Made by a program: the position numbers and the translations under genes
In this document: positions 25,619 through 37,400 of the stretch, in pieces
How the letters are laid out: each line of letters begins with the position of its first letter
How positions within the stretch are numbered: position 1 is the first letter of the stretch
The notes under the pieces: model-generated
Told to the model about the DNA's origin: nothing
Databases searched by the model: none
The model's input: only the letters and a program-made list of their open reading frames with translations
Assembly: GCA_017506865.1 (NCBI GenBank)
Contig: JAFCMP010000101.1
Coordinates: forward strand, 620,001 to 684,000
Length of the DNA: 64,000 nucleotides
Direction of reading: 5' to 3'
Source: Tribonema minus
Taxonomy: Eukaryota > Sar > Xanthophyceae > Tribonematales > Tribonemataceae

Positions 25619-28111
25619 TTACAGGCCCGAGGCGCCGCCGCCTCCCTCCGATGCCGGCGGCTGGGCCGTCGAGGTGGAGAGGAAGCGGTCGGCGGCGGAC
25701 TGACCTTGGGGCAGCCCGCGCGCGGGGCGTGCAGCGGGGGGTTCCGCCGCCGAGCCCGGCGTGCGCTCAGCAGCCGTGCGCTTGCGGCTGGCGCGGGGTG
25801 TGCCACTGTCGGACATAAGCGCGCTGCTGTCACTGGCAGGCATGGGGGGCTGCCTACTGCGCGAGGGGGAGGCGCTGCAGTCGCTGCCGTGCCGAGCCGC
25901 TGGCGACGATGCGCGCCGACACCGCGAGCGCCCGCGTGAGCAAGAGCGCGGCGGCTGCCGCGGCGCCGCCGCTGCCTCCAGTGCCACCGCGGGGTCCGCT
26001 GCCGCGCTTGCGGCCGCTGCCGCTGCCGCGCTGGCAGCGCCTACAGCAGGCGGCGGCGCGCCCGCCGCCGCCGCGCCTGCCGCCGCCGCGCCCGCCGCCG
26101 TTGCCCCGTCCGCCGCCACCGCCGCCGCAGCGCCAGCCGCTGCAGAGCTAGCCTCAAGGTCTCCCGCCACGGGCGTGGTGGCCACCGCGCCGGCGGCGTC
26201 CGCCGCCGGCACCGCCACGCTCGCAGCGCGCGCCGCTTCCGCTGTCAGCTGCGCCTCGAGTCGAGCGGTCGCCGCAGCGTTGCGCACCTGCTCTCCTTCG
26301 CGCAGGCTCCGTTGCTGCGCCGCCAGCCGCTCCGCACGAACTTGCTCTGCCAGAGACCGGTCGCGATCGGCCTCAGCAGCCCGCTTTCCCGCCTCGGAGG
26401 CTGCCAGCAGCTTTGTCAGTGCCTTGACCTGCTGCTGCAGCCCCTTCCGCGCGGTCCTCCCCTCCAGGATGCCCCCCTGCAGCTGCTGAATGCGCTGCTC
26501 CTGGCCCAGCTGCGCAGGGTCCGCGTCGGCCGCCGGCGGCGGCGGCGAGGCGCCCGGCGACGCGCTCGCCAGCGCGGGCGTCGAGGCGGCGGCAGCGTCC
26601 GTCGCGGCGGCGCCGGTCGCCGCCGGCGCTGGGGGGTGCGAGGCGGCGGCGCCGGTGGGCGCACGCTGCGTCGCGGCGGCTGCCGCCGCGGCGGCTGCAG
26701 CCGTGGCTACCGCAGGGGCACCGGCGGCTGTGCCAGTGGCGGCGGCTGGCGTGGTGCAGGCCGCGGGGAGCGTGGTGTGCGCGCAGCGCGTTGCCCGGCA
26801 CTGCTGACCCGGGCGCGTGAAGTGCCGTCGCAAGCAGGACGGGCACGCTGTCAGATTGTCAGGGCCCAGCAGCCGCAGCGCTACTTCCGTGCCGTCCACC
26901 GCGCATAGGACCGAGTGCGCGAGTCGCCGCGCAACGCCGCGGACCACTGTTAGCTCCCAAACACCCGCGGCGCCTGGCGATGCCGCCGACGCCGGCGCCG
27001 CGGATGAGGCCGCACCGTTAATGCCTACGCCGCAGGTCTTCAGAGCGCTGGCCAGCAGCAGAAAGGCGGCGGAAGTGCCGCCGCCGCCCGCCCGCAAGCG
27101 CACCGGCGCGATGGGCATGCCAGGAGCTGCGAGTGCGGGCGCAAGCAGCATTGCAAGCTGCGCTGCAGACCACGCCGCCGGCGCGCCGCGCACGGTGACC
27201 GTGACCGGGGCGCTCATGTCACCAGCGCGGGTGATGCGCAGGCGGAAGCCGCTGAAGCTGAAGTCAGCGGAGTCGCCGACCGTTCCGAGCGCCGCGTCAA
27301 CGAGCGCGGCCGGCGCCCGCAAGCATAGCGTGCGGAAGTCATCGCGAGGCGACAGAGGCCCCAGCGTCTCTGCACCCTTGAATAGGGACGCAAGTGAGGC
27401 AGCGTCTCCAGCGCCGGCCCTCGCCGCGTCGTGCATGTGCGTGAGCGCCGCCGCTAGCAGCTGCTGGCGCCCCCGCGTGAGTCGGGCGCGGCGCTGTGCA
27501 GCCGCCGCAGGGGTGCTGCGCTCGCGCTCGTGAGGCTGACGGGCCGGCGCGAGCTCTGCTAACAGTGCGCGGACGCTGGCCGGCAAGGCAGCCAAGTGCT
27601 CCTGGGTGTAGCAGGTGACTGGATCCACCGTAAACGAGACTAGGTCTGTGCCGGCTGCCGCCGCCGGCGGCACAAATGGCTGTCCCTCCGCTGTCGGACG
27701 GCCCTGCACGCGCGCCGCCATCGCCATGAGGCGGCCCGCAGCGGCTCCACCCTGGCGCCCCACCGCCGCGACAGCGGGGGGCACGAAGAAGTACTGCTCC
27801 TGTTCCGCGGCGTGGAACATCTCGCTCGCCTGTTGGTATAGCTGCCCTGGAGTGAGGGCGGATGGGGCTGGGGTTGGCGTGTAGCTGCCTCGGGGAGTGA
27901 AGTAGGCTCCATCGTGGCCGTGCAGCAGCCGTGCCTCCTCCCGAAGCAGGTTGCTCTTCGCTGTAAGCGACGGGGGTGTTGTCGCAGTTTTGGCGGCTTT
28001 GGCCGCCCACGAGGCAGCAGCAGCAGGAGGGGTGGCCGCGCGACCATTTGGGCCAGCTGGCGTGTCGCCAGTCGCCGCTGGCAGCACCACCTCCATCGCT
28101 TCGGATGGCAT
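25619..28111 (-). CDS. LINE ORF1, Gag-like nucleic-acid-binding protein
   Basis: An 831-codon frame starts at the ATG at 28,111. A longer open frame reaches 28,351 but overlaps a host exon and is not needed. The N-terminal half is Ala/Pro-rich. The middle has a folded-looking stretch (APVTVTVRGAPAAWSAAQLA, VWELTVVRGVARRLAHSVL) that may be an RRM-like or esterase-less ORF1 fold. It is followed by CPSCLRRHFTRPGQQC, a likely zinc knuckle. A coiled coil covers roughly residues 540-640 (RIQQLQGGILEGRTARK through RSLAEQVRAERLAAQQRSLRE). The C-terminus is Arg/Ser-rich (RSCSRGRSRCRRASS). The order with ORF2 is typical of LINEs: an RNA-binding ORF1 upstream of the reverse-transcriptase ORF. The function is inferred from this layout, not from a recognised family. 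Confidence 0.7.
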   Translation of the reverse strand: MPSEAMEVVLPAATGDTPAGPNGRAATPPAAAASWAAKAAKTATTPPSLTAKSNLLREEARLLHGHDGAYFTPRGSYTPTPAPSALTPGQLYQQASEMFHAAEQEQYFFVPPAVAAVGRQGGAAAGRLMAMAARVQGRPTAEGQPFVPPAAAAGTDLVSFTVDPVTCYTQEHLAALPASVRALLAELAPARQPHERERSTPAAAAQRRARLTRGRQQLLAAALTHMHDAARAGAGDAASLASLFKGAETLGPLSPRDDFRTLCLRAPAALVDAALGTVGDSADFSFSGFRLRITRAGDMSAPVTVTVRGAPAAWSAAQLAMLLAPALAAPGMPIAPVRLRAGGGGTSAAFLLLASALKTCGVGINGAASSAAPASAASPGAAGVWELTVVRGVARRLAHSVLCAVDGTEVALRLLGPDNLTACPSCLRRHFTRPGQQCRATRCAHTTLPAACTTPAAATGTAAGAPAVATAAAAAAAAAATQRAPTGAAASHPPAPAATGAAATDAAAASTPALASASPGASPPPPAADADPAQLGQEQRIQQLQGGILEGRTARKGLQQQVKALTKLLAASEAGKRAAEADRDRSLAEQVRAERLAAQQRSLREGEQVRNAAATARLEAQLTAEAARAASVAVPAADAAGAVATTPVAGDLEASSAAAGAAAAVAADGATAAGAAAAGAAAAGAPPPAVGAASAAAAAAASAAADPAVALEAAAAPRQPPRSCSRGRSRCRRASSPAARHGSDCSASPSRSRQPPMPASDSSALMSDSGTPRASRKRTAAERTPGSAAEPPAARPARGLPQGQSAADRFLSTSTAQPPASEGGGGASGL

Positions 28112-28299
28112 GAAACGACTTGAAGTTGAAATGGGGCGGGCCCTGCCCCGCCCCTGGGACACGGTGGCGGCTGCCCCTCGTGGAGGGTGCCGAGCGTTGG
28201 CTGAACAGCAGGCACACAGGGTGGGAGTCACCAACGTGGCGCCAGCAAAATCCACCCAGAAACGTTTTGTGGTGAAGTTCAAGTTCTTTGAAATCCGTG
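28112..28299. promoter_or_regulatory. Shared head-to-head region, LINE 5' end and host gene
   Basis: These 188 bp separate the divergent ATGs of LINE ORF1 (minus) and the adaptin-binding gene (plus). They contain a GC-rich inverted repeat, GGGGCGGG / CCCGCCCC, at 28,133-28,154, which could act as GC boxes. No TATA box is evident. The host promoter is either very short or partly LINE-derived. Confidence 0.4.
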
Positions 28300-31200
28300 A
28301 TGTCGTCCGTTGTGCTGATCGTGGGCCCGGCAGCAGCTGGCAAGAGCACATTGTTGCAAGGCAAGTTTTTCGCAGCTGGGAGTGGCACGGATCCGCACAT
28401 ACTTCACTAAGCGGGTGGAACGCGCGGATCCAGGATCTGACCTGCTGTGTGACCTGCCGCTGCTGCCCTCAGGTTTAACTTCCACAGCTGGCGAGCAAAA
28501 TTGTTTGACTCTAACACAAAGGTTAGCTGGGTCGTGTTCATTGCAGCGTTAGTGCGTTCCGGTGCCAAAGTTCAATTGACAATAATCCGCATTGTATGCA
28601 TTGCGTGCAGTGAGGACGTGCTTCTGGAAGCAGCTGGCGCAAGATTCGCGCAACACGCGTGGCCGCTGCACACCAAATACTATTCCACGCAGGTCAGTGC
28701 ACGAGGTGCGCATTCGTGCACCAGTGCAGTTGAAGTATGTGACCAAAATGAGATGATGTCAACAATTGATTGCAGGCTGACTGCAAGCACCAAGGCGTGC
28801 AGTCTGACTGTGAGCGCCATGACTTGCAATCACGGTGGATGCAGTACAAGACCCGCCCATATGTCGTTTTTGTGATTTTGCGGTGGGCTTCTTGCCTTCT
28901 TCGTGCCTGCCTGCCAGATACGCTTTTGGGAGCAGCGGGAGCTGCCATCCATATCAGCGGTGCACGAGGATGGAGCCATACATGCTGCGGCGGGAGAGCA
29001 TGGAGTAGAGGGCATCATTGCCGTGTTTGACGTCACCCAGGTGAGGCTGTGCTGCCAGGGGATGTGAGCGGACCTTCTAATGAGCAACGCTGTTTGAAAG
29101 TACCTGATTACCACTGCTGTGACGATCGTCTCGGTGTGATGAGGTGATGCTGTGAGGATCATTCAGCGACATACGTCACCACAGAAGCACTTCATAGAAG
29201 CATAGGCCCATTTGCAAGTGGTGGCATGCTAGCACTCATGTCGTATACACCCTTGTATACAGCACATCATTACAATGCCTGGCTCCTTGAATGTGACAGC
29301 CTACACTGATGACAACATTGCACATTTGTCATAGTTGGAGGTTTATGTTGTCAAACTTGGCAGCATGGAATCAACCCTGAAGCTGGTGACAGGAAGGTCG
29401 CCAACCTTCGACCGGTGCATGACACTTGATGAGCGCTACAGCAGTACATTTCTCACTTCAAGGAGCATTGAAAGTGGGAAGACATGACATGCACTCGCAT
29501 GTGGTGCGTCGCGGACGAGCCAACATGAGCAGATTATGCATGTTTACTTTGCGTAGGTATCTTGCTTGCTGGCGAATGTCACCATGGACAACCACCAGCT
29601 GCATTGCCTCGATTGCATGCACGCAGCTAGTGAGCCGCTCCCTTGCGGCAGATCCACTCTCTGACCATACCTCAGCCCCTACGCAGGCAGCCTATTGTCC
29701 GACCGTGTAGCTGACATTCTCTGACATTCGTCATTGCTGGTGTTGGTGTTGACGCTGCAGGATGATGCATTTGAATCCGTGCGAGAGTGGGGCACTTTCT
29801 GCGACGAGCGCGATGCGCTGGCGCTGCGGTTGTTGGTGGCCAGCAAGGCGAGTCACCTGCGGAAGTTGCAAATGGTAGATCGCCGGTTTTGCATGTGTCT
29901 GCTGAGCATTTTGAGCCAGCGTCCAGGCGTGTTTGGCATGATGGTAGGGCATGATGGTCGACAGCGTGCTGCTTGCCCCCTATGGCACGTGACGCAGACA
30001 CACCTCTGCGTTAAATAATGTCACTGGCACTGGTGCAAGACCTCTAGCAATGCCATGGCGTGACACGTTCAGTCGGCGGTCACACTGTTTGCAGCACGCA
30101 GTGAAACGCGAATCGCCACTCACTGCGTACAGCGAGCTGCAATGCGCTGCTGCCTGTTGTCAATGCCATCGCAGATGCTCAATATGTGAAACCTGCGTCG
30201 CTGCAGCGTCTACATTCGCTATGCACGCCAACATCGCGTGACCTCAGTGTTGCAAAGGGGGTCTGTTCATTGGACAGCGTAGTGACTGCAGCCTGGTTGA
30301 CAACACCACATTGATGCTCTTGAGCACAAAAACAGCGTCTGGTGATCATTCACTTCAAGCACAGCGTGTGATTGGCGTTCACTTCAAACACAGCTTACCA
30401 CTCAAGCTGAGCTGCTTTGCACCACTTCTAAGCTGCTGTGCTGCTCTTGCAGGCAGATTTGTTCGCGGACGGTGACGAAATGGAGCGCAGAAGAGAGGTG
30501 TACATTCACTGGTGTCTGGACCACGGTTTTGAGTACATTGAGGCCAACTGCTGCCGACCAGATCTAGGTGAGTCACCTGAATGAATCATTTTGCCACCAG
30601 GCATGTGCGCGTGGGACGCACGCCCTTCAAGGATGTGACTTCAACTTCTTCAACATCTGATTGGTTCATTCTACTGTTGGCCTACTGGCTTGGCCCAATA
30701 CGTTGACCATGGGTTGAGCACACAATACTGCAACCTGGCTGCCCCTAACCGCATGACAGGTTGGCATGCGCTCTGTCATCCGCCACACGCAGGTCGCCAG
30801 GCACACGACCAACTGCCACTCACATGCGCACATTTAAGCCTGGTTTCATCACTTCAACTGGCAGTTTCACCGTGCAGATACACTGTACACGCACACGCAA
30901 GCCCGCTCGCCGGTAACGATAACTGTTATGACTTCAATACCGCAACCTCATTGCCACTCGCCCTCATCTAGCCCGCACTGCTGTCTACTTATTCCATGTC
31001 AACGGCAGCAGCGCTCCGCTCATTGTTTCGGCTGAGCACTGACTGCAGCTTCTGCAGCAACGCTGGTCTTCAACTATCACTCTGCACACATGCCGCTGCG
31101 CGCATGCTCCATCCGGAGGCCCACCAGCTCAGCGCGCAGCACCACTCAGCACATGTGACACATGCGGTACTCGTCGTTGCTCGACTTGGTGCCTTCGCGT

Positions 31201-33718
31201 ACGCCATGCCACGTGGCGCCGCGAGGGACCACCGCCCAATGCACAGCATCTGTCCACTAGAAACGTGCAAGATGTATCACATGTTTCCCCATCGCTCAGC
31301 GCACCGCTATCGCATGCTGCGCGCCAGGCGGCGACACGCGGGAGAAGGAGGGCGTCCCGCGCGTTGTGGAGGCGCTGCAGTCTACTGCGTGGGCTTCAAT
31401 AGGGGCGCCCGGCAGAGGGTTCAGCAGCGGCGGCGGCGGCGGCGGGTTTGGAGCGCACGCTACTGCCGCGGTTGCGGGGGGCTCAGGGGGGCTCGATGAG
31501 GATGGGGGGTCGGAGGAGGGGGGCGGCAGCGGGGAGGAGGGGGAGTGGGACGACTTTGTGAGTGCGCTGCGCGGACATGTCATTGCGGCTATGCCATGTC
31601 TTTTCCATGACCGCGCTACCTTAGAAGTCGCCGCACTTCATCAGGTCCCATAGAATGGTGCAGTCTGCTGCACGGTCTGGACATCCCCATGGACCGGTGC
31701 TGGTATCACGTATGCCTATCTGTGCAATAATGTATTTTTTGCAATGCTGACATCCTTGAACATAGCAGCAAAATGGACAGTACATTGAGATCCATAAACG
31801 CCGCCCTCCCTGCAGCATCACCAACCAAGCGCGATCATTATGGACTTCAATCAAACCATCACTATGCATTTGCGACCGTTGCGTTGCAGTGAGTGTGGCA
31901 GCATGCAAGCACGGCCAGCGCCGCCAGCAGCTGCGAAGGTGCGCTTATTGCGGCCACGCGTTGCGCAGCCATTTAGATCTCCTCGACCAGTTGCTGGGCT
32001 GCGCTGTGCATCGAGCAAGGGCTATATTCACCCAAGCCACGCTTGCTGCTGCTCTGCAGGGCGAAGGTGTGCCGCCGGCCGGGTACGGCGCTCTTGATGA
32101 TGGCAGCGATACAGATGCAGGGGCCGCCAGTCCTAGTAGTGATGCACACTTGCCTGTTGACGATGGAGGCGACCACGGGGGCTTTGTGGATGAAGCTGCA
32201 GTGGCGGCGGCGGCGGCGGCAGCGGCGGCGGCGGAGGCGGAGGCGGCAGGGGAGAGCGTAGACTCCAAAACGCCGCATTTACCTCAAGTGAGTCTTACTC
32301 TGCATTTACCTTAAGTGAGTTGTAAGCGGTTGCAGGGGCAAATGTATGGACTGCCGATCATGTTGGGTGCAGATAGCGCACCAGGTGAATGATCAAGCAG
32401 ATGGCCTTGTCGCTCTCTTGAAGTTCGCTGGCAGCTCCCTGTCGAGCGTGGTAGGTACAGCAACAGCATGGTCAGAAAGCCAGCATGCCTGTGCTACCCC
32501 GAAATGAGTGTGTGTGGAGAGCAACACCAGCAACATTGCAGGTACGGCGGTTTCATAACACCTTCTCACTGCGAACCGCACTGCTGGGTGACTACAGAAT
32601 GGGCTTGTCTGCAAGCCCATACGCACACAGACATGAATGCACCCCAAATGGTCGATCACATGGCCACCACATGATCCTGCAAACGTAGTGCGGACATGGT
32701 ACAGAATTGGCAAATCACGTTCCAGGCATTGGCAGACCTCAACAGCAAACATCGTATGACAGTATGCTGCTGGTACAGTACGCATGGACAATGTAGGCAG
32801 CTAGAGCATCAGTCAAGACCAGTATGGGTGTACAACTACCCAGCATGGCCCATTGTGCCTGCTGGAGTATACCACAACAGTGCCCGGCATCATAAACTTC
32901 ACCGTGCAGCGCGAGAAACGCGACCCCGGTTGCGTCACTCTGGCCTTGCTGGCGCTCCTACTACAGGAGGTGAACATGCTGCAGCGCTGCTGGGATTCAG
33001 GGCCAATCGCACCAAGCATCACCCCACTCTGCCCTTGCACATCGCTGCTTCGAAGCAAACAAACGTGCCGCTCACCCTCATCCTCACCGACACTAAAACC
33101 GCAGGCACACGTGGACACCGGCGCTGCACAAGCGCAAGCGGACACCGCGACCCCTCCCGCGCCGCCGCAACACAGCGGCGGCGCAACCGCCGGCGCCGGC
33201 GACCCGCTGTCACGCGCGCTGGGCGTCATGCTCGACGCCGACGACGGCGGCGAGGAGCAGGGGCAGGGGGACGAAGGGGGCGTGGAATTTGAGCGGCTGC
33301 TGTCGGCGGTTCACAGCGTGCGCCGCAGCGTGCAGGTGGGGAGGGGGTCCGGCGGAGCGTCACTGCCTGCGCGCTTGAAGTACGTTTGAAGTGTGCGGTT
33401 GTGGACATGGCACGCTGTGCCAGCTGTGTGCCGCTTGCGGCCGTCACTCGCTGTGGATTGGCTTCATGTGTCCAACTGTAGTCTGCTTGATGGTGTTACA
33501 TGCTTGTTGAAGTGCCACGCAGTGTGTGACTCTGAGTGCAGACGACGTGTGCTGTGCCGCGCCCATTCGCGCAGGACTTGCCCGACGCGCAGCGGCGCGA
33601 TCAGGCCGCCGCCATGGCGCTGCGCATCATGGGTATGATGGGTATGGGCGCAGACGAAGAGGACAGCAGCGATGAAGACGACACGCACATGACCGCCAGC
33701 GACTCGCGACAACAATGA
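28300..33718 (+). CDS. AAGAB/p34-type alpha- and gamma-adaptin-binding protein, 9 exons
   Basis: The exons are 28300-28360, 28547-28692, 28918-29040, 29761-29847, 30453-30567, 31328-31557, 32060-32287, 33105-33335 and 33575-33718. Every phase agrees and the product is about 454 residues. The N-terminus has a P-loop, GPAAAGKST (residues 9-17). Family landmarks follow: WPLHTKYYST (60-68), IIAVFDVTQ (102-110), and IHWCLDHGFEYIE, matching the WCIKHGFELVEL region of animal p34. GVPRVVEALQSTAW matches the region after it. A Gly/Ala/acidic low-complexity linker (about 195-370) precedes the conserved C-terminal helix VEFERLLSAVHSVRRS-LPDAQRRDQAAAMALRIMG and an acidic tail (EEDSSDEDD). This family (Pfam Adaptin_binding, yeast Irc6) chaperones assembly of AP-1/AP-2 clathrin adaptors in the cytosol. 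Introns 1 (AG|GCAAGT) and 4 (AAG|GCGAGT) appear to be GC-AG. A small exon between 32,288 and 33,104 cannot be excluded. Confidence 0.78.
32274..32320 (+). repeat. Tandem duplication of a splice-donor region
   Basis: GCATTTACCTCAAGTGAGT, the end of exon 7 and its donor, is repeated about 25 bp later as GCATTTACCTTAAGTGAGT. The second copy is intronic and offers an alternative or decoy donor. Confidence 0.75.
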
Positions 33719-34470
33719 ATTGAAGTTTTTCACAAGGAAGTTGAATATTGGCGTTTGCGGTTCCCCCCACGCTGCGAATGCTTGGGTGTTCATGGTGTGT
33801 TGTCATGCGCTGCTGTGGGTACAATTCAGCGTATCCGTTCGCTGTGCATGTTGCACATTCTGGAGCGCCATACGGCTGTGCTCATGAAAGCTCATTGCTG
33901 GCAATGGTCGATTACGGCGAAGGACCATATGCGCCGTTATGACAAGTATTTGAGACCTGCCAGAGCACCCTCTTGAGTAGAACTCAGAAGATGTGGCATG
34001 GTGATGTGCCTGAGCATACACATAGTGCGGCGTGCGACAAAACCTTAACTCATATTGCAACTTGGCATGGGTTTGGCAAGCTGCCTCATCTGTACGGTGT
34101 AAGCAAAAAATTAGAGAAGCATGTTGAGTATATCACCTGAACTTCAATACTTTTTTGACTTGAACCCTGAGGGAAGTCGGACATGATCGACTTGACCTGA
34201 GGATTAAAAAAGCAACTCCGCGCCGAGACGCACGGAGCGCCGCTTTGGTGAAGGAAGCCGACGAGGGAACGGGTGCCAACGACGCAGACGCTCACCACCA
34301 GCTGCGCGCCCCACTGGCGCTTCTTCTTGACCTGCATCAAAGACCCACCTGGGTGTGCGGGGTGCACTCGATTTTCACGCATTTTCTGCCAGTGGGACTT
34401 GAGCGCCTCGACAGCAGCGTAGCAGTGGCGGCAGGCAGACGGGCAGGGTCTGGGTGTGTGCGCCGCCGGC
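33719..34470. other. Intergenic region, adaptin-binding gene to AMPK gamma
   Basis: These 752 bp lie between the stop of one gene and the inferred start of the next, both plus strand. I see no coding signal, RNA gene or repeat. The polyadenylation signal of the first gene and promoter of the second should be here but I cannot point to them. Confidence 0.5.
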
Positions 34471-37400
34471 ATGGCAAGCGCCTCACCAGTCTTGAGCCAG
34501 TACCTTGCCGAAGGCGAGCACTTGAAGCTTCAGGCAAGCACTCAAAATCACGGACTGCAGCCAGCGCTGTGCAATTACTGCGAGCAAGAGTCTGTGTGTT
34601 CTTCAGCGTCGGGGCTGCGCGTATCTTCTTTCCTCATCTCGTGTCTCTGCCGTTGCTGCATGCACAATGAGGCAAGTCTCAGATTTTCCCCTATTTTACT
34701 TCACCTTGAACTGAACAGGAGGCGCACCAGCGGGAGCAGCGGATGTTGCAAGGAGGGGGAGGGCTGCTGAATGAGAGCGAGGTGGTCAGAAAAGCGGGGA
34801 AGGACCGCATCAATGAGTTCCTGAGGTCACATGCATGCTATGACCTGCTGAAGCAGAGCGGAAAGGTGGGCCCCCTGCTCGCAGGCTGTTGGCTGTACAG
34901 GGAGGGCATCAGTGTCGCTTGCACCCCTTGCAATTATCATCATGTGGCACCTGCTCACACGTCTGATGAATAGCTGCCACGCCAGGCTCGGCATGGCTGT
35001 CCTGACCTTGACGTTCGCCTCTAGTCATGTCATCCCTACCCTTCAGATATGTTTTGCCCTGTGTCCTCCTTTAGTACACCTATTGCGATCTCGCAGCAAC
35101 AGCAGGATGATACAGCATTAGTTCCTGTTGATGATACTTCTAAATCGCACTCAATGCCGCACTATGGTCACCATCGACTGCTTGAAACACACAACGCAGG
35201 CTCATTCAAGCACGCACACGACGTGCAGATCTCGCGCAATGTACAACACTTCAGCTGCGTGTGCAGTGTCGCGCAAGCGGTTGTGGCACATGTACAATGT
35301 ACAATGTGGTGTTCAAACAGAGGCACGAGAAAGATTGTCTGGCTGCGATGCCACGCACGCAACATATGACAAACTGTGAATAGGTGCACATCCACCGTAT
35401 GCTGCACCTGAACCTCTGTCTGTGGTGAAGGCGCAGCGGTTCTTGTGAGACGATGTGAACCGAGGGCAGCCCACTGCCTCGCTGCTTATGCTGTAACTCA
35501 AGTAGAGTGCACTGTAGGCGACTGGTATCGTCCACCCTGCGACCGCCTGAGGCACCCTGTTCACATCACCACAAGCCCTACTAGTCACCATAGAGGTCTG
35601 TTGAGGCGGGCGCCAGAGCGCGCTCACACGCTAGTTGATGCTGCAAAGGATATGCTGCAGTGATGCAGTGGAGACCAAGCGTTGGTGCTGACTGCGCTTT
35701 GGTGCTTTTCTCTGCCGCAGGTGGTTGTATTTGACGCCAGCATACCCATACAGCTGGCATTTTACGCGTTGGTGGAGCATGGTGAGTGGTACCTTGCTGC
35801 GTTGTCGTTTGCTTCCGTACTTGACGTGCGGCGTATGTTTGCTGTCAGCTGTGAACCACAGTTGCAATGTATTACAAGGCGCACGACAGGTGGTGCTGCC
35901 AGTGAGCACATTGTAAAAAGCCTTTGTCAGGTGCATGCCGCTACTTTCACTGGTCATCAGCAGGTGCCATGCCCAGTGGCGCGTTGCAGAAAACTGTGCC
36001 ACGCTGCCTCGACGCCTTGTATCGGCGCACTGTACCTGCGCTGCAGCGCACCGTCCATGTGCGCTTCCGCCCATAACAGCGCTTTCAGCGTGCCTCATAT
36101 CCAAGCACACACTGCGTGTGCGCTGTGCACTGCAGAACATGCGCTTGACCCGCCACTGCCGATTCTCGGCGTGTTGGCGCCCACATGGTCGCTGCCCGTG
36201 TTGACGTGCCCCGCGCCGCCCCGCGCTCCGCACGCAGACATGCAAGCGGCGCCGCTGTGGGACTCGACGCAGCGCAAGTTTGTCGGGCTCATGACGGTCA
36301 CGGACTTTATCGACATACTGCGGCACTACAGCCATCGAGGGGTACCGGTGAGAGCTGAGCGCTGCCCCATCACCAGCATGTTGCGACGGTTACGCAACTG
36401 ACATAGGGCACCAGGGTCAAGGGCTAGGATTAGGGTTGGGACGAGCGCCGCCATCAGCTTTCCTGCGCAGGACACGTGTCACGGGCAGCAAAGCTGTTGT
36501 TTGTTGGCAGCAGACAGAAAGGTGGTCGACCGCACCGCTTGCCGATGACAGTACAGCAGCCACGTGCTGCCTGTAGGACTGTTAGCAAGGAGTGAGCTGA
36601 GTGAGGTGCCCTCAAGCGAAGCAGTGGGGATCAATCTGTCGCATACGTGGAAGCGGGAAGAATGGCGTCAGTTGTCGCTGGTGTTGTGATGGGTGTTACT
36701 GAACCCAGATCAGTGGCCGCAATTGAACCTTTGTATGCATGCATTCTGGCACTGTCACGTCACTCCTCCTGTTCAACTCTCGCTCTGCGGAAGCCGTGCA
36801 ATTCGCAAGTTAAGTGCACAGTGCGCCGAGCGGCATTTGTGGGTAGTCGCTCCTGCTGCCGCCACGCAAAACCCTTCAACACTACATGCCTGAGCATTGT
36901 CACCAAAGCCTCTTCATCTCAGTAATGTAGCAGGTGCGGCGCCCTTTTCCTGCCGATCGATGCGCCACTGCAGCAGCCGCAGGCCCTGAAAGGTTATCTG
37001 CGTAATTCAACAGGTCACAGCATCAGATGAGCGTTGTCGCCGGCGCACTGTCAACTCACTCATGTGTTGGGCACTGCGCTTCCGCGTGTGTGGCTATGTT
37101 CAGCAGGTGGACCAGCTGGCGGCGAAAAGCATAGCAGAGGTGCTGTCGGAGCCGGAGGGGCAGCGGCTGAGGCAGCAGGAGTTTGCGCACGTGGACGCGG
37201 AGGCGCCACTGAGCCATGCTGCAAGTGAGTGCCATTTCGCTTGCTGTAACTGTGGGGTAGGGCACGTGGAATGCAGGGCGCTGCTGCGCCATGCTACGAG
37301 TAGGTGCCATTTCACTTGGCGTAATTGTGAATGAGTGCGCTCTACTGCTGCCAAGCAGGGCGAATATGGTTTGGTATACTGCCCTGCTGAAGTGAGCCAT

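Larger units (their letters stand above)
22632..28290 (-). mobile_element. Non-LTR retrotransposon (LINE), right portion
   Basis: It contains ORF1 and the N-terminal part of ORF2, both minus strand; the element resumes at 307-1 beyond the nested insert and leaves the window on the left. Its 5' end lies between ORF1 (28,111) and the host ATG (28,300). I cannot fix it exactly because the 3' end and target duplication are not visible. ORF1 appears full length, so this may be a 5'-complete copy. Confidence 0.75.

Noticed and set aside
28112-28351. N-terminal extension of LINE ORF1 up to 28,351
   Set aside because: It overlaps the host exon encoding the P-loop. The ATG at 28,111 gives a natural start (MPSEAMEVVL), so the extension is a chance open frame.
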